NCBI GenBank assembly: GCA_028577615.1
Contig: JAJSDU010000007.1
Location: 32,334 to 90,492, forward strand
DNA length: 58,159 bases
Source of the DNA: Nitrosomonas sp.
Lineage (GTDB): Bacteria; Pseudomonadota; Gammaproteobacteria; Burkholderiales; Nitrosomonadaceae
Reading direction: 5' to 3'
Position 1 is the stretch's first letter. Each line of letters opens with the position of its first letter. Made by a program: the position numbers and the translations under genes. Shown piece after piece: positions 1 through 8,944 of the stretch. The notes beneath the pieces are model-generated. The model saw nothing but the letters and a program-made list of their open reading frames with translations. It was not told the DNA's origin and made no database searches.

Positions 1-1116
1 CAGGCGCGCCGGTTGCGCGAACAGGGCCATACCCTTTCCATCCTCGGTGTCGGCACGGAAACCGGCGGTGCGATCATGAATAACGGTGTTGCCGAAGTGA
101 CGCGCTTCAATGCCGGGCCGCTGGAGGAAATCGCCCGCGCCGGTGGCGGTACATTCAGCCGGTTGACGACTGACGATGCGGACTTGAACCGGTTGCTGCC
201 GGAAATCAGTGCGGCAGGCAATTTTGATCCGGTCGAAACCAGTGCGAGCGGCGTTACACGCTGGGTAGAACACGGTGTCTGGCTGATACTAGTGGTATTA
301 CTGCTCGCCGCAGCAGCATTCCGGCGCGGCTGGCTGCTCGGATTTGCCGTGATCTTGATCACACCGCCACCAGCGTATGCGTTCGGCTGGAAAGATTTAT
401 GGCTGCGCGCCGACCAGCAGGCGCACAACCATTTGCAACAGGGCGATGCGCAGACTGCCGCGCAACAGTTCCGCGACCCCGGCTGGCGCGGTATGGCGTT
501 GTATGAATCCGGGGATTATGAAGCCGCGGCGCAGGCATTTGCCGAATCCGGTACACTCGAAGCCCGCTATAATCGGGGCAATGCACTTGCACGCGCCGGT
601 GAGCTGCAACAGGCCATCGATGCCTACCGTGACGTGCTGCAACAAGACCCGCGCCATGAAGACGCCAAAGCCAATCTTGATCTGCTGAAAAAAATGATAC
701 AGGAACAACAGCAGGATGCAGATTCATCGCAATCATCACAAAATACCGATGACAACGCTACCGATCAGGAACATGGTGACAACAGTGGCACTGAAGACCG
801 GTCGAAGCAACAACAGGACATGACTGAACCTGGAAACAATGATGACGCCGATAACGACGACCCTGCCGCGCATCAGCAGTCGCATGATCAGCAAGCAGAT
901 GCACGCAATAACGATGCCGATCAGCCTGACACGGATGACCGGCAACAAAAGGAAACGCTGACCTCGGATAACACGATGATCGACGATGAAAGTGAGCAGC
1001 GGCGCAGCGAGGAAGATATCGCGCTGGAGCAGTGGCTGCGGCAGATTCCTGAAGATCCGTCCGGTTTGCTGCGCCGCAAATTCATGCTGGAACACATGCA
1101 ACGCAGACAACAATGA
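1..1116 (+). CDS. VWA-TPR fusion protein (BatB/BatC-like), 5' end cut by window
   Basis: The reading frame is open from base 1, so the true start lies outside. The first ~70 residues read as the end of a von Willebrand factor A domain (a GVGTE strand, then a conserved E-I-A-x-A-G-G segment). Two hydrophobic stretches follow at about residues 88-125, then TPR repeats (about 130-230) and a long Asp/Gln/Asn-rich acidic tail. VWA plus membrane segments plus TPR is the arrangement of BatB joined to BatC in Bacteroides-type aerotolerance operons; these proteins are thought to form a membrane or periplasmic complex, often with a MoxR ATPase. The stop overlaps the start of the next gene by 4 bases (ATGA), so the two are translationally coupled. 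Family confidence is high; cellular function is inferred. Confidence 0.85.
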   Translation, partial: QARRLREQGHTLSILGVGTETGGAIMNNGVAEVTRFNAGPLEEIARAGGGTFSRLTTDDADLNRLLPEISAAGNFDPVETSASGVTRWVEHGVWLILVVLLLAAAAFRRGWLLGFAVILITPPPAYAFGWKDLWLRADQQAHNHLQQGDAQTAAQQFRDPGWRGMALYESGDYEAAAQAFAESGTLEARYNRGNALARAGELQQAIDAYRDVLQQDPRHEDAKANLDLLKKMIQEQQQDADSSQSSQNTDDNATDQEHGDNSGTEDRSKQQQDMTEPGNNDDADNDDPAAHQQSHDQQADARNNDADQPDTDDRQQKETLTSDNTMIDDESEQRRSEEDIALEQWLRQIPEDPSGLLRRKFMLEHMQRRQQ

Positions 1117-2885
1117 ACAGAATCTGCTATTTTCTTGTCAGTACAGGCTTGCTGTGCAGTCTGTGCCTGCTCAGCACGCAGGCATGGGCGGCGCTGACCG
1201 CGCACCTTGATCGCTACCGGATAACCGAAGGTGAGACCGTGCGATTGACCATCGAAGCAGCCGGGCAGATTGCCGCCATGCCGGATACCCGTGCGCTGAA
1301 TCAGGATTTCGAGGTGACCGGCACCATAAGCGGCAGCCGCGTCAATATCGTCAACGGCAAAATGGATTCGCGTACCACCTGGACAATTTCATTGATTCCG
1401 CTGCGCAGCGGAGCGTTAACCATTCCGCCGCTCCAAATCGATGGCGAATACACGCCCGAACTGAAACTACAGGTCATCGAAGCGTCGACCGGAAAGGATA
1501 CGGATACAGCCGCACCAATTTTCATTGAAACTGAAGTCGATAAAACCGCCCCCTATGTGCAAGGCATGGTGCGTTATACACAGCGGGTTTTTCTTGCCGT
1601 CAGTCTTGCACAGGGCAGTCTGAGTGAGCCGGAGCATGAGAACGCACTGGTGCAGAAGCTGGGAGAAGACCGCGAATATGTCACCCAGCGCAACGACAGA
1701 CCCTACACTGTCATTGAACGCCAGTTCGCCATTTTTCCGCAGACCAGCGGTCTCATGGTGATCCCCGCGCCGGTGCTGAATGCGCAGATTCCGCAGAACA
1801 GCAACCGGAGTGACCCCTTCTTCGATCGTCTGTTTACCAATACCCGCCCTGTCCGGCTGCGCGGAGAAACGATCACGCTTGAGGTGCGGCAACGCCCCGA
1901 TCAAAGCAAATCCCCATATTGGTTGCCAGCTGAATCGGTTACCCTGCGGGAAACATGGCAACCGGAAAACAACAGTATCAACTTCGGCGATCCGGTCACT
2001 CGCTCGATTACCATTGAAGCGCTGGGTGTAGCCGGCGAACAGTTACCTGAACCGAAGTTTTCCGACCAGGAAGGCTTTAAAGTCTATCCTGACCGCGCCC
2101 AGTCCAGTACACAACACCTGTCCGATAACGTTCAGGGTGAAAAAACACTGCGTCTCGCCTATATGCCGACGCGGCCCGGTAAGCATATTCTGCCGGCATT
2201 TTCCATATACTGGTGGGATACCACGACAGACAGCGCCCGGACAGCAACCTTGCCGGAACGCACCATCGAAGTCCTGCCTGGGACGAATCAGCAGAACGAC
2301 ACGGCCATGCCTGCACAGAACTTGATCGACCCCAATGAAACAGCGGGCATGCCACAGACTCAGCAAAACCTGCCTGCAACATCGCTTTTTCAAGCTGAGC
2401 AATCGACAAACCATGCCGCTGGACAGACAATCGGACATACCGGCTGGTTCTGGACGACCTGGCTGTTTGCCGCATTATGGCTGATGACGCTGGGCGTACT
2501 ATGGCGTAAACGCCACGACGCTCCGCAATTCGCTGCGGAAACAAAAGCATCTCCTGTCGAACCGCTGAATGCCCGGGAAGCGCGGAAACGTTTTCTTACC
2601 GCCTGCCAGAATAACAATCCGCGGGAAGCTCGCCACTGTTTGCTCAAATGGGCAGCCGCTCACTGGTCCGATGCACCGCCGAAAGGACTCGATGAGCTCG
2701 CGCTGCGACTCAGCGACCCGGCTGCGCGCGGAGCGTTGAAGCAGCTGGATCGTGTTGTGTATCAGCATACCGAGGAAAACTGGAGCGGCAACGAACTTGG
2801 CAAATTGATCGCTCAATTGCCGGAGCACGATCAGCCATCAAAAAACATCGCCAGCAAACGTGCTTTGCCTGACCTATACTCCTGA
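1113..2885 (+). CDS. batD: BatD-family membrane protein
   Basis: A 590-residue protein with a Sec signal peptide ending about AWA (residue 27), a long periplasmic beta-rich region, one transmembrane segment near residues 445-465 (W-F-W-T-T-W-L-F) and a cytoplasmic tail. This is the BatD ('oxygen tolerance') layout. Its ATG overlaps the stop of the VWA-TPR gene, and Bat proteins are expected to act together. No metal- or nucleotide-binding motif is visible, in line with a scaffold role. About 80 bases separate it from the next gene, and I see no clear terminator there. Confidence 0.85.
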   Translation: MNRICYFLVSTGLLCSLCLLSTQAWAALTAHLDRYRITEGETVRLTIEAAGQIAAMPDTRALNQDFEVTGTISGSRVNIVNGKMDSRTTWTISLIPLRSGALTIPPLQIDGEYTPELKLQVIEASTGKDTDTAAPIFIETEVDKTAPYVQGMVRYTQRVFLAVSLAQGSLSEPEHENALVQKLGEDREYVTQRNDRPYTVIERQFAIFPQTSGLMVIPAPVLNAQIPQNSNRSDPFFDRLFTNTRPVRLRGETITLEVRQRPDQSKSPYWLPAESVTLRETWQPENNSINFGDPVTRSITIEALGVAGEQLPEPKFSDQEGFKVYPDRAQSSTQHLSDNVQGEKTLRLAYMPTRPGKHILPAFSIYWWDTTTDSARTATLPERTIEVLPGTNQQNDTAMPAQNLIDPNETAGMPQTQQNLPATSLFQAEQSTNHAAGQTIGHTGWFWTTWLFAALWLMTLGVLWRKRHDAPQFAAETKASPVEPLNAREARKRFLTACQNNNPREARHCLLKWAAAHWSDAPPKGLDELALRLSDPAARGALKQLDRVVYQHTEENWSGNELGKLIAQLPEHDQPSKNIASKRALPDLYS

Positions 2886-2964
2886 CACAGGACAAGCTCC
2901 CAATCGGTAACCTCATACACCACTTTCACTGCATGCATATTATTAACAGTTGATTATTTGAATC

Positions 2965-3540
2965 ATGGCCATTATGAATAGAATTTTTTTTGCAGCCTTC
3001 TCCTTATTGATCGTGACTGTCCCAGCCTCAGCCAATCAGGATGACATCCGTCCCGGATTATGGGAAGTAACGACAACTTCCGATCTGTTGAATCTGGTGC
3101 CGCATATTCCGCCGGACACGATGCAGCAGATCACTGATCTGGCCAGACAATACGGACTGGTCATGCCGAGAATCCAGAATAAATCGGCAATATCCCATGT
3201 CTGTATCACACCGGCAATGGCGGCACAGGACATTCCCACTTATTTCTATGATGGCCAGTCGGGGTGTTCGGTCAAAAATGCCAATCGCAGTGGAAATCGT
3301 TTTCAAATCGAATTATTTTGCGACAACGCTCAGTTTCAAGGCAACGGCACAGCGGAAGGTGTTTTTACCAGTCCTGAAGATTTTTCCGGACATACCGAGT
3401 TCGACAGCGTGGTCATGGGAAATCCCGTTTACGCCACCGCCGAAACGCGTGGACGGTGGGTGGGCGAGAAATGCGCTGTTGTTACACAACCGGCAACCCG
3501 GCCTTCCACATTACCGCAAACTTTTCCTGCGCAGCAGTAA
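2965..3540 (+). CDS. DUF3617 family exported protein
   Basis: A 191-residue protein with a signal peptide (cleavage about ASA, residue 23). The mature part opens with a PGLWEVT segment, carries four cysteines (C65-T-P context, C84, C100, C154 region) and ends its domain with a G-R-W-V-G-E-K-C motif. This is the DUF3617 pattern common in proteobacterial periplasms; function unknown. An internal ATG three codons in (2974) is an alternative start, and no strong ribosome site separates the two. It is convergent with the following EAL-domain gene. Confidence 0.8.
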   Translation: MAIMNRIFFAAFSLLIVTVPASANQDDIRPGLWEVTTTSDLLNLVPHIPPDTMQQITDLARQYGLVMPRIQNKSAISHVCITPAMAAQDIPTYFYDGQSGCSVKNANRSGNRFQIELFCDNAQFQGNGTAEGVFTSPEDFSGHTEFDSVVMGNPVYATAETRGRWVGEKCAVVTQPATRPSTLPQTFPAQQ

Positions 3541-3628
3541 AACGGATAATGGAGAATCATTACGGGATAATGAATTTATCGCGCAGTATACAGTATATTG
3601 CCGCAGTCTATTAATTTACTGATGAACC

Positions 3629-5167
3629 TTATGCGTTTACGTTGCGTTCGTTTTTCTCAGCGCCAGCTGCCGATCCGGTTTCCGGATTCATTGCCGCAAC
3701 TTTGATCCCATCAAGCGGGCAGGGTTTGGCAATACCAAATCCCTGCGCGTAATTGATTCCAATTTCATTCAATTTTGCCAGGGTCTCCCTGGTTTCGACA
3801 AGTTCCGCTATTGTTTTAATGGACAGCCTGCGCGCAATCTGATTGATTCCTTTGATCCGGGTCATATCCTCATCATCGTGCAGCATGTTGCAGATAATGC
3901 TGCCGTCGATCTTCAGGTAATCAAATTTCATTTTTTTAAGTAAATCCATAGAGGCCGCACTTTGACCAAAACTGCACAGCGTGACCTGACAGCCAATTTT
4001 CCGAATCGCCTCGATGAAAAAACCCGCATCTTCTGAATTTGAATGCGCATCGTTTTCCTCAATCTCAAAGCACAATTTCTCAGCAGAGAGTTGATTCTTT
4101 TGTAATTCTTCATCAATGAAAGAAATGAATTTTTTGTCGCGCAGCGTATCCCTGGCGATATTCAGGCAAAAAACAGATCTTTCTTCCTTACAGTGCTCCG
4201 CAATCCATTCGATGACATAACCTGCAACCCAGCTATCCAGCTGCGGCATCAACCCAAACTGATCGACCAAAGGAAGGAATGAGCCTGGCGGCATAAGATT
4301 GTTCTCCTCCTCCAGCATGCGGATCAAAATTTCATACTGAACCGGCAGCAAAGCGTTTTTGTCGACAGGGATAATTTTTTGGCAATAGACATTGAACTTC
4401 CCGTCATCAATGGCTTGAGCAATCCGCGAAGCTGTTATGGCATCTTTCGGATCCGTTTCTCCTAGCGGGATATTTTTGCTGACTGACAGGATATTGGGAT
4501 GCGCTGCCTGGGTTGGCTGATTCTTTCTTGATACAACAAGATGTTTTTCCTGTGCTCGCGGTGTGTGCAGTGTATAAAAACCTACAATTCTTCCCTTGTT
4601 ATCCAGATACGGTATATATTGTTCGATAAAAATATAGGGAAAACCTTTTGTTGATTTTAGAATACGTTCCTCGTGAACTGTTTTCCCGGATAAAATAGCA
4701 TCAATGTGTTCCGAAATACTGGAGGCGAATTCTTTATTCGCGAACTCCGACAGCAGCAAACCATCTATCTGATCCGGCGTCAGTCCAAACCATTTTCGAA
4801 ACAGGCGATTGTGATAACGACAGCGCTGCTCAGTATTAAAATAAGCCAGCATGACAGGGATATTCTCGTCTACATACTGCGACTTTACCTTACTCTCAGC
4901 CGTAGTTTTTTCCGCCCACAAACGGTGCTTGATCTCGTTGTTCAGCCTTTCCTTGCTGGCCGCCAACTGTTCAGAATAATTTTTGATGTGTTTATTTGCA
5001 TGAATCAGCTGACCCACCATAATCAGAATGACAGAAAGCAAGCCAATCCATAACATGGCGATCCAGTGACTTGCAGTATCTTCAAAAAAAAGATCAATTA
5101 ACAATAAAAACGTTGCTAACACTAACGCAACGCTGGCTGTGATATAAGACTTTATTGAATTAATCAT
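3629..5167 (-). CDS. membrane-anchored PAS-EAL protein, degenerate EAL domain
   Basis: A 512-residue protein. Two hydrophobic helices (about 8-28 and 36-55) anchor it, a coiled linker follows, then a PAS domain (about 95-210) and a C-terminal EAL domain (about 240-495). EAL domains normally hydrolyse cyclic di-GMP. Here the EAL signature reads Y-E-I-L, the metal-site Asn (LNIAR) and Glu (FEIEE) remain, but the conserved D-D-F-G loop is C-S-F-G (about residue 397), losing both aspartates. The later K-I-D-G Asp is kept. The protein is therefore probably a c-di-GMP sensor or a protein-interaction module and not an active phosphodiesterase; that is inference. No GGDEF domain is present. The ATG at 5167 has no obvious ribosome site. 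Confidence 0.85.
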   Translation of the reverse strand: MINSIKSYITASVALVLATFLLLIDLFFEDTASHWIAMLWIGLLSVILIMVGQLIHANKHIKNYSEQLAASKERLNNEIKHRLWAEKTTAESKVKSQYVDENIPVMLAYFNTEQRCRYHNRLFRKWFGLTPDQIDGLLLSEFANKEFASSISEHIDAILSGKTVHEERILKSTKGFPYIFIEQYIPYLDNKGRIVGFYTLHTPRAQEKHLVVSRKNQPTQAAHPNILSVSKNIPLGETDPKDAITASRIAQAIDDGKFNVYCQKIIPVDKNALLPVQYEILIRMLEEENNLMPPGSFLPLVDQFGLMPQLDSWVAGYVIEWIAEHCKEERSVFCLNIARDTLRDKKFISFIDEELQKNQLSAEKLCFEIEENDAHSNSEDAGFFIEAIRKIGCQVTLCSFGQSAASMDLLKKMKFDYLKIDGSIICNMLHDDEDMTRIKGINQIARRLSIKTIAELVETRETLAKLNEIGINYAQGFGIAKPCPLDGIKVAAMNPETGSAAGAEKNERNVNA

Positions 5168-5219
5168 GGATGTTTAATGATCAGCATCTTTGTTGTCGAG
5201 GAAACCCGGGTAATTTGTT

Positions 5220-6272
5220 TTATGGTTTATCGGCATAAAAAGACAAAGGTTTTATACTCGACCAGAACTTCCATAAACTTGAGGGTTTAACGAAAAAATC
5301 ATGACTGAATTGCTCATTAACGCTTGAAATTCTGATCGAATTGATTCGATTATTTTTCAAGGCTGCATAAAGCGGGAAAAACCAATCCTGCTCAAGCTTT
5401 TTTAAATTCTCGCGCCACTGATAGGCATCGTTATATTTCTCACTATTCAGCAAGTTATCAAGAACAATTAACTGGTTCTCAGTATTACTGTTTGTCTGCT
5501 GCTGTAACCATGATTCTGCTGTATCGGGTAATTTCCGGTGATTTATGTCACACAACAACGTCAATGCCTGTGCAAAATGATCATTGCTCCACACAGCCGT
5601 ATAAGGAGAAAATGCGGATTGCGGCATGAATCCGCCTCCCCAGAACCATAGGCTGTTAATGGCGAGTTGATCTCGAGCAGCGCGTTCTTGATTAAGCGGG
5701 TGATCGTGCAGCAGCATCTGGATTTCATTGGTAATCTTATGCCAGGTGATACCGTCTTTCCCGGTTGGCATCAAATGATTGATATTGTTGCAGGTAGCTG
5801 CATTCAGGGTTTGTGTATGCAGTTCAGGCGCGCAAGACAGTCGTATGTACCAACGGTAAGGATTCAACGGCAGCACAGTCATATTGTCATGAACCAGAAT
5901 CTGATTAATCGCTTCGGAAAATTGCAGCGCTTCTTCCGGCGTGATCTGAAACATAAAGCGATCAGCCAGCATAATGTGGTTCTGTTCAATGCGCAAATGA
6001 ACCGGATCAGCACGCAGCCAGTAATCCCGACTGGAATCAATATATTGTTCGGAGGAATCCATACGCTGCATAATCGGGGCAACAGGCCAGTCGCATTGTT
6101 TCTCAATATTGAAAGCCTTGCAGAGCCAGGCATTTATGTCAGTTGCTGAAGATGTTGCTGTCCTGCTTTTAGCCAGTAATGTTGCTAGCGCAGGTGTCGG
6201 CAGATCCTGATAAATTTCCGGGAAAGTGGTATCAGACCAGAATAATGCGGGTATAAAAAGATGTAGATTCAT
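5220..6272 (-). CDS. RpfE-type conserved protein (COG4255-like)
   Basis: A 350-residue soluble protein without signal peptide or membrane helix. A short signature, N-S-L-W-F-W-G-G-G near residue 207, and overall character match the betaproteobacterial and xanthomonad family annotated as 'regulatory protein, RpfE type' or as phosphoglycerate-mutase-related. No biochemical function is established as far as I know, and I see no catalytic motif. It lies 52 bases upstream of the PAS-EAL gene on the same strand, so co-transcription is possible; a link to signalling is speculation. Confidence 0.65.
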   Translation of the reverse strand: MNLHLFIPALFWSDTTFPEIYQDLPTPALATLLAKSRTATSSATDINAWLCKAFNIEKQCDWPVAPIMQRMDSSEQYIDSSRDYWLRADPVHLRIEQNHIMLADRFMFQITPEEALQFSEAINQILVHDNMTVLPLNPYRWYIRLSCAPELHTQTLNAATCNNINHLMPTGKDGITWHKITNEIQMLLHDHPLNQERAARDQLAINSLWFWGGGFMPQSAFSPYTAVWSNDHFAQALTLLCDINHRKLPDTAESWLQQQTNSNTENQLIVLDNLLNSEKYNDAYQWRENLKKLEQDWFFPLYAALKNNRINSIRISSVNEQFSHDFFVKPSSLWKFWSSIKPLSFYADKP

Positions 6273-6698
6273 TGAAATAATTACTGAATTCCTGTTTCGC
6301 CTGTTAATCTTATCTACCGAATCTGAATCTTAAAACTTGCGACAGTTCCATGAAAATGCCATTTATGAAAACTTCGAACTGCTTTGCAGTGATAAGCAAA
6401 CTGATTACCGCATTTCTGGCAGCCGTTACTTGAGCGTGCTTCGCCAGCAGAGCTTGAACTACAATGGCATTTGATTGATGAAACGAAACCTTTGCAAAAG
6501 TCTCGAAATAATAATAACTGCCAGAGCAGCCGACTCCGGTCTTGATGACAAGAACCTTCTTTTCCATGAATACTGCATCAAGGCGATATCGGAAACAGCG
6601 CCATTTAACAGTCTGGCAAATAAAAAAACCGCCACAAAGGGCGGTTTTGCTTGCTTCATATAAGAAGCAAATGTTGGCTATTAAAACTTAAAAACTAA
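6273..6698. other. intergenic region without a recognisable gene
   Basis: About 425 bases between the RpfE-like gene and the small lipoprotein gene. It contains an 85-codon frame on the minus strand (6310-6567) that I do not recognise and that has no good ribosome site, plus the terminator at 6622-6648. I do not call a gene here. Confidence 0.5.
6622..6648 (-). terminator. intrinsic terminator of the small lipoprotein gene
   Basis: A 9-bp perfect stem AAAACCGCC / GGCGGTTTT with a 6-base loop. Read on the minus strand it ends in seven consecutive T. It sits about 50 bases downstream of the stop of the lipoprotein gene at 6699-6896. Confidence 0.85.
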
Positions 6699-6896
6699 TT
6701 AATGTCCTGGTTTGCTGGTGCCACCGTATGGACGTGGATCCTGACCTTCTTTCAAGCAATTACCGTTACCGTCAATACCAAATTGACAATCCTCAGCTAC
6801 CAAATTGGGATCACCCATATCGGCCGAATCAAACATGGAACCACAACCAGATAAAACAAGCGCGAGCAGTGCAGCTAAAAATACTGAAAATTTCAT
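6699..6896 (-). CDS. small lipoprotein, 65 residues
   Basis: A short gene with a clear lipoprotein signal: charged start, hydrophobic core and lipobox L-S-G-C at residues 15-18. The mature part is only ~47 residues, acidic, with two further cysteines (C37 and C47 in the D-C-Q-F and G-N-C-L contexts) that could form a disulfide. A ribosome site (GGAGAAAC, reverse strand) precedes the ATG, and a strong terminator follows, so it looks like a monocistronic expressed gene. No family recognised. Confidence 0.75.
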   Translation of the reverse strand: MKFSVFLAALLALVLSGCGSMFDSADMGDPNLVAEDCQFGIDGNGNCLKEGQDPRPYGGTSKPGH

Positions 6897-7309
6897 TGTT
6901 TCTCCTAATTATCTAATATTTATTTGTTGAATAAATAATTTAAAGCTAATTGTTATTATTAATATCTCTTTCAAGGTTTATCATAAAACAGCCAGTTTCG
7001 GAGTATATACTGAAACAAACCAAACTTACAAGAACGAAGATAATCCACTTCAAACAAATAGGTTTCTCGCCATTCAGCGCCATTTCAGAGCCCGCTCAGC
7101 GGTCGAAGATATGGATTGATTCAACTCTTCAAATGACAAAGCACCGCCGGATAAAAAAACTGGAATTACACATAATTCCGGCCTCGCAATTGATCATATG
7201 CAGCCTGAAGGTGTTGAGTGATCTTGAACACTGTCTTTCGTATCCAGTCTGAAAATCCCATCACACGCAGGTTGCTGCCCATATTTGCGGCCGAAGACCG
7301 ATTGTGGCG
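6897..7309. other. AT-rich intergenic region
   Basis: About 410 bases between the small lipoprotein gene (minus, transcribed leftwards) and the end of the porin gene. It should hold the lipoprotein promoter near its left end. A 100-codon plus-strand frame (6950-7252) is unrecognised, lacks a ribosome site and is not called. Confidence 0.5.
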
Positions 7310-8812
7310 CTAAAAAGTCAAATCCCACTGCAACCAGAATCGCTGATCCGACTGATTCTGCACGATCAAATGACTGACCTGGAAATTGACCTTGTTTGCA
7401 TGGCCATTAAAAAAATAAGTCACTACACCGCTGATTTCTTTTTGCTGATCGTTTTTAACATGCATATTGGGATCAACAAATGCATACCGTCCGGCAAACT
7501 CCAGATTTCTGGGAATAACCGGAAAAATATGGTGCGGAAAATAACCGGCCTGAATCAGACCGCCCATGAGATTGGTTTTTCTCGTCGGATCGCCCTGGCC
7601 TTTGAATGTGTCGACAATTTCTTTCCAATGCAGCTCATGTTGCACTGAAAAACCCTGCCATTTGAAACGGATTTCTTCCATCATTTGATTAATGCGGTAC
7701 TGTCCATCCTGCCCAGGCGCAAACCCCGGAAGATCGCGGCAGCTCCGGCTGTCAGTCTGGAACGCCGTGCATCTGCTTCGATTCGTTGCCGCGGCGAATG
7801 CAAAATTAAGCGCCGGTTGCTCATGGAACTCGATATCGGATTGAGAGAACGGCATCTCACCGCCCAGTGCATTCCATTGCAACCGCCCCGAATACATCAT
7901 GTGCTTATCGTCATTACTGCCCTCACCGACGCCCAGACCACTGAAAACGCCAGCGGAATAACTGATATCATGCCAGGTTCCGGGAAATACATTACCGAAT
8001 AACTGCACGCCCTGCTGCCGGTCTACGGTAAAAATGTCATTAACAATCGAACGATTGACGAACTGCTGATTGGCGGAAGAGGTGACGCGTTCGTCGTTAT
8101 AAATCACCTTCCCGCGGCCAAACCACACTTTTGCCCACTGATATTTATCGATGGTCAATGTTAAGTCTCGCAGCACAGGCTGAGACCAGTCATATTGCAG
8201 ATAATATTTCAACCACGGCCAATACGCGTGTCCTCTTAGCCGGGTTCTTGCACGGCGGATCCTGAATGAACTGTCCTCACGCTCAAGATCCGCGATAGAG
8301 CGCGGATCACTATCAAAAGGATCGGAATAACGGATTTGCGCCCTGTTCTGAACTGCAAGCGAGAATTTGTTATTTTCCGTCCGGAATTCAAATCCGTTCT
8401 TGCCATAACTGACATTGGCAAAGCCATCTGACAAACCGGCCTTAGTGTCCTTATCAGCTGGTTTAAGCCCGGAGCCGAGTTCGGATTTTGACTCTGCCGC
8501 TTGCCTGACAGGCGCGATTTCTTCCGCCTTAACTGTATCCGGCTTATCGAGGACAATTTCGGATCCGGGATCAGGCTCAGCAGATGCCGCAACCGCGCCA
8601 GCAGATTCTCCCATAGATTTAAGCTTTTCGAGCCGTTCCAGCTTTTCGTCAAGCGCCTTCAGCTTGGCATCAAGACGCTTTTCAATCACCAGGAGCTCTT
8701 GTTTATAACGTTCGGGATCTTTAACTTCGGCTGCGGCAGCAGTTATCGGAATCACCCCGGAAAGCAATAAAATAGTTGAAACTATCAGTCGAATTGTAAA
8801 AAAATGATGCAT
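7310..8812 (-). CDS. porin, phosphate-selective O/P (OprP) type
   Basis: A 500-residue outer membrane protein. It has a signal peptide (cleavage about AAA, residue 27), then a short coiled-coil (about 33-70, K-R-L-D-A-K-L-K-A-L-D-E-K-L-E-R), as in trimeric porins of the OprP/OprO group, then a long beta-barrel rich in alternating aromatic and polar residues. It ends in W-D-L-T-F, the terminal-Phe signal read by BamA. Family members conduct phosphate, pyrophosphate or other anions; substrate here cannot be told. The upstream region (8813-8944) has an A/T-rich promoter-like stretch. No phosphate-transport genes are nearby. Confidence 0.85.
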   Translation of the reverse strand: MHHFFTIRLIVSTILLLSGVIPITAAAAEVKDPERYKQELLVIEKRLDAKLKALDEKLERLEKLKSMGESAGAVAASAEPDPGSEIVLDKPDTVKAEEIAPVRQAAESKSELGSGLKPADKDTKAGLSDGFANVSYGKNGFEFRTENNKFSLAVQNRAQIRYSDPFDSDPRSIADLEREDSSFRIRRARTRLRGHAYWPWLKYYLQYDWSQPVLRDLTLTIDKYQWAKVWFGRGKVIYNDERVTSSANQQFVNRSIVNDIFTVDRQQGVQLFGNVFPGTWHDISYSAGVFSGLGVGEGSNDDKHMMYSGRLQWNALGGEMPFSQSDIEFHEQPALNFAFAAATNRSRCTAFQTDSRSCRDLPGFAPGQDGQYRINQMMEEIRFKWQGFSVQHELHWKEIVDTFKGQGDPTRKTNLMGGLIQAGYFPHHIFPVIPRNLEFAGRYAFVDPNMHVKNDQQKEISGVVTYFFNGHANKVNFQVSHLIVQNQSDQRFWLQWDLTF

Positions 8813-8944
8813 GAGTCACATAGCGCACCCAAAAAACGCATTATTACAGTTTTATTACATTTTTGTTACAAAATGACGACCAAAAAGATTCCCGGAGAAC
8901 ATCACTCTAGAAAATCGCATGCAATACGGTTTTCTTCTGCCAGC

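Noticed and set aside
6310-6567. 85-codon minus-strand frame
   Set aside because: No ribosome site, no family, and amino-acid use unlike neighbouring genes. It could be real, but the evidence is insufficient.
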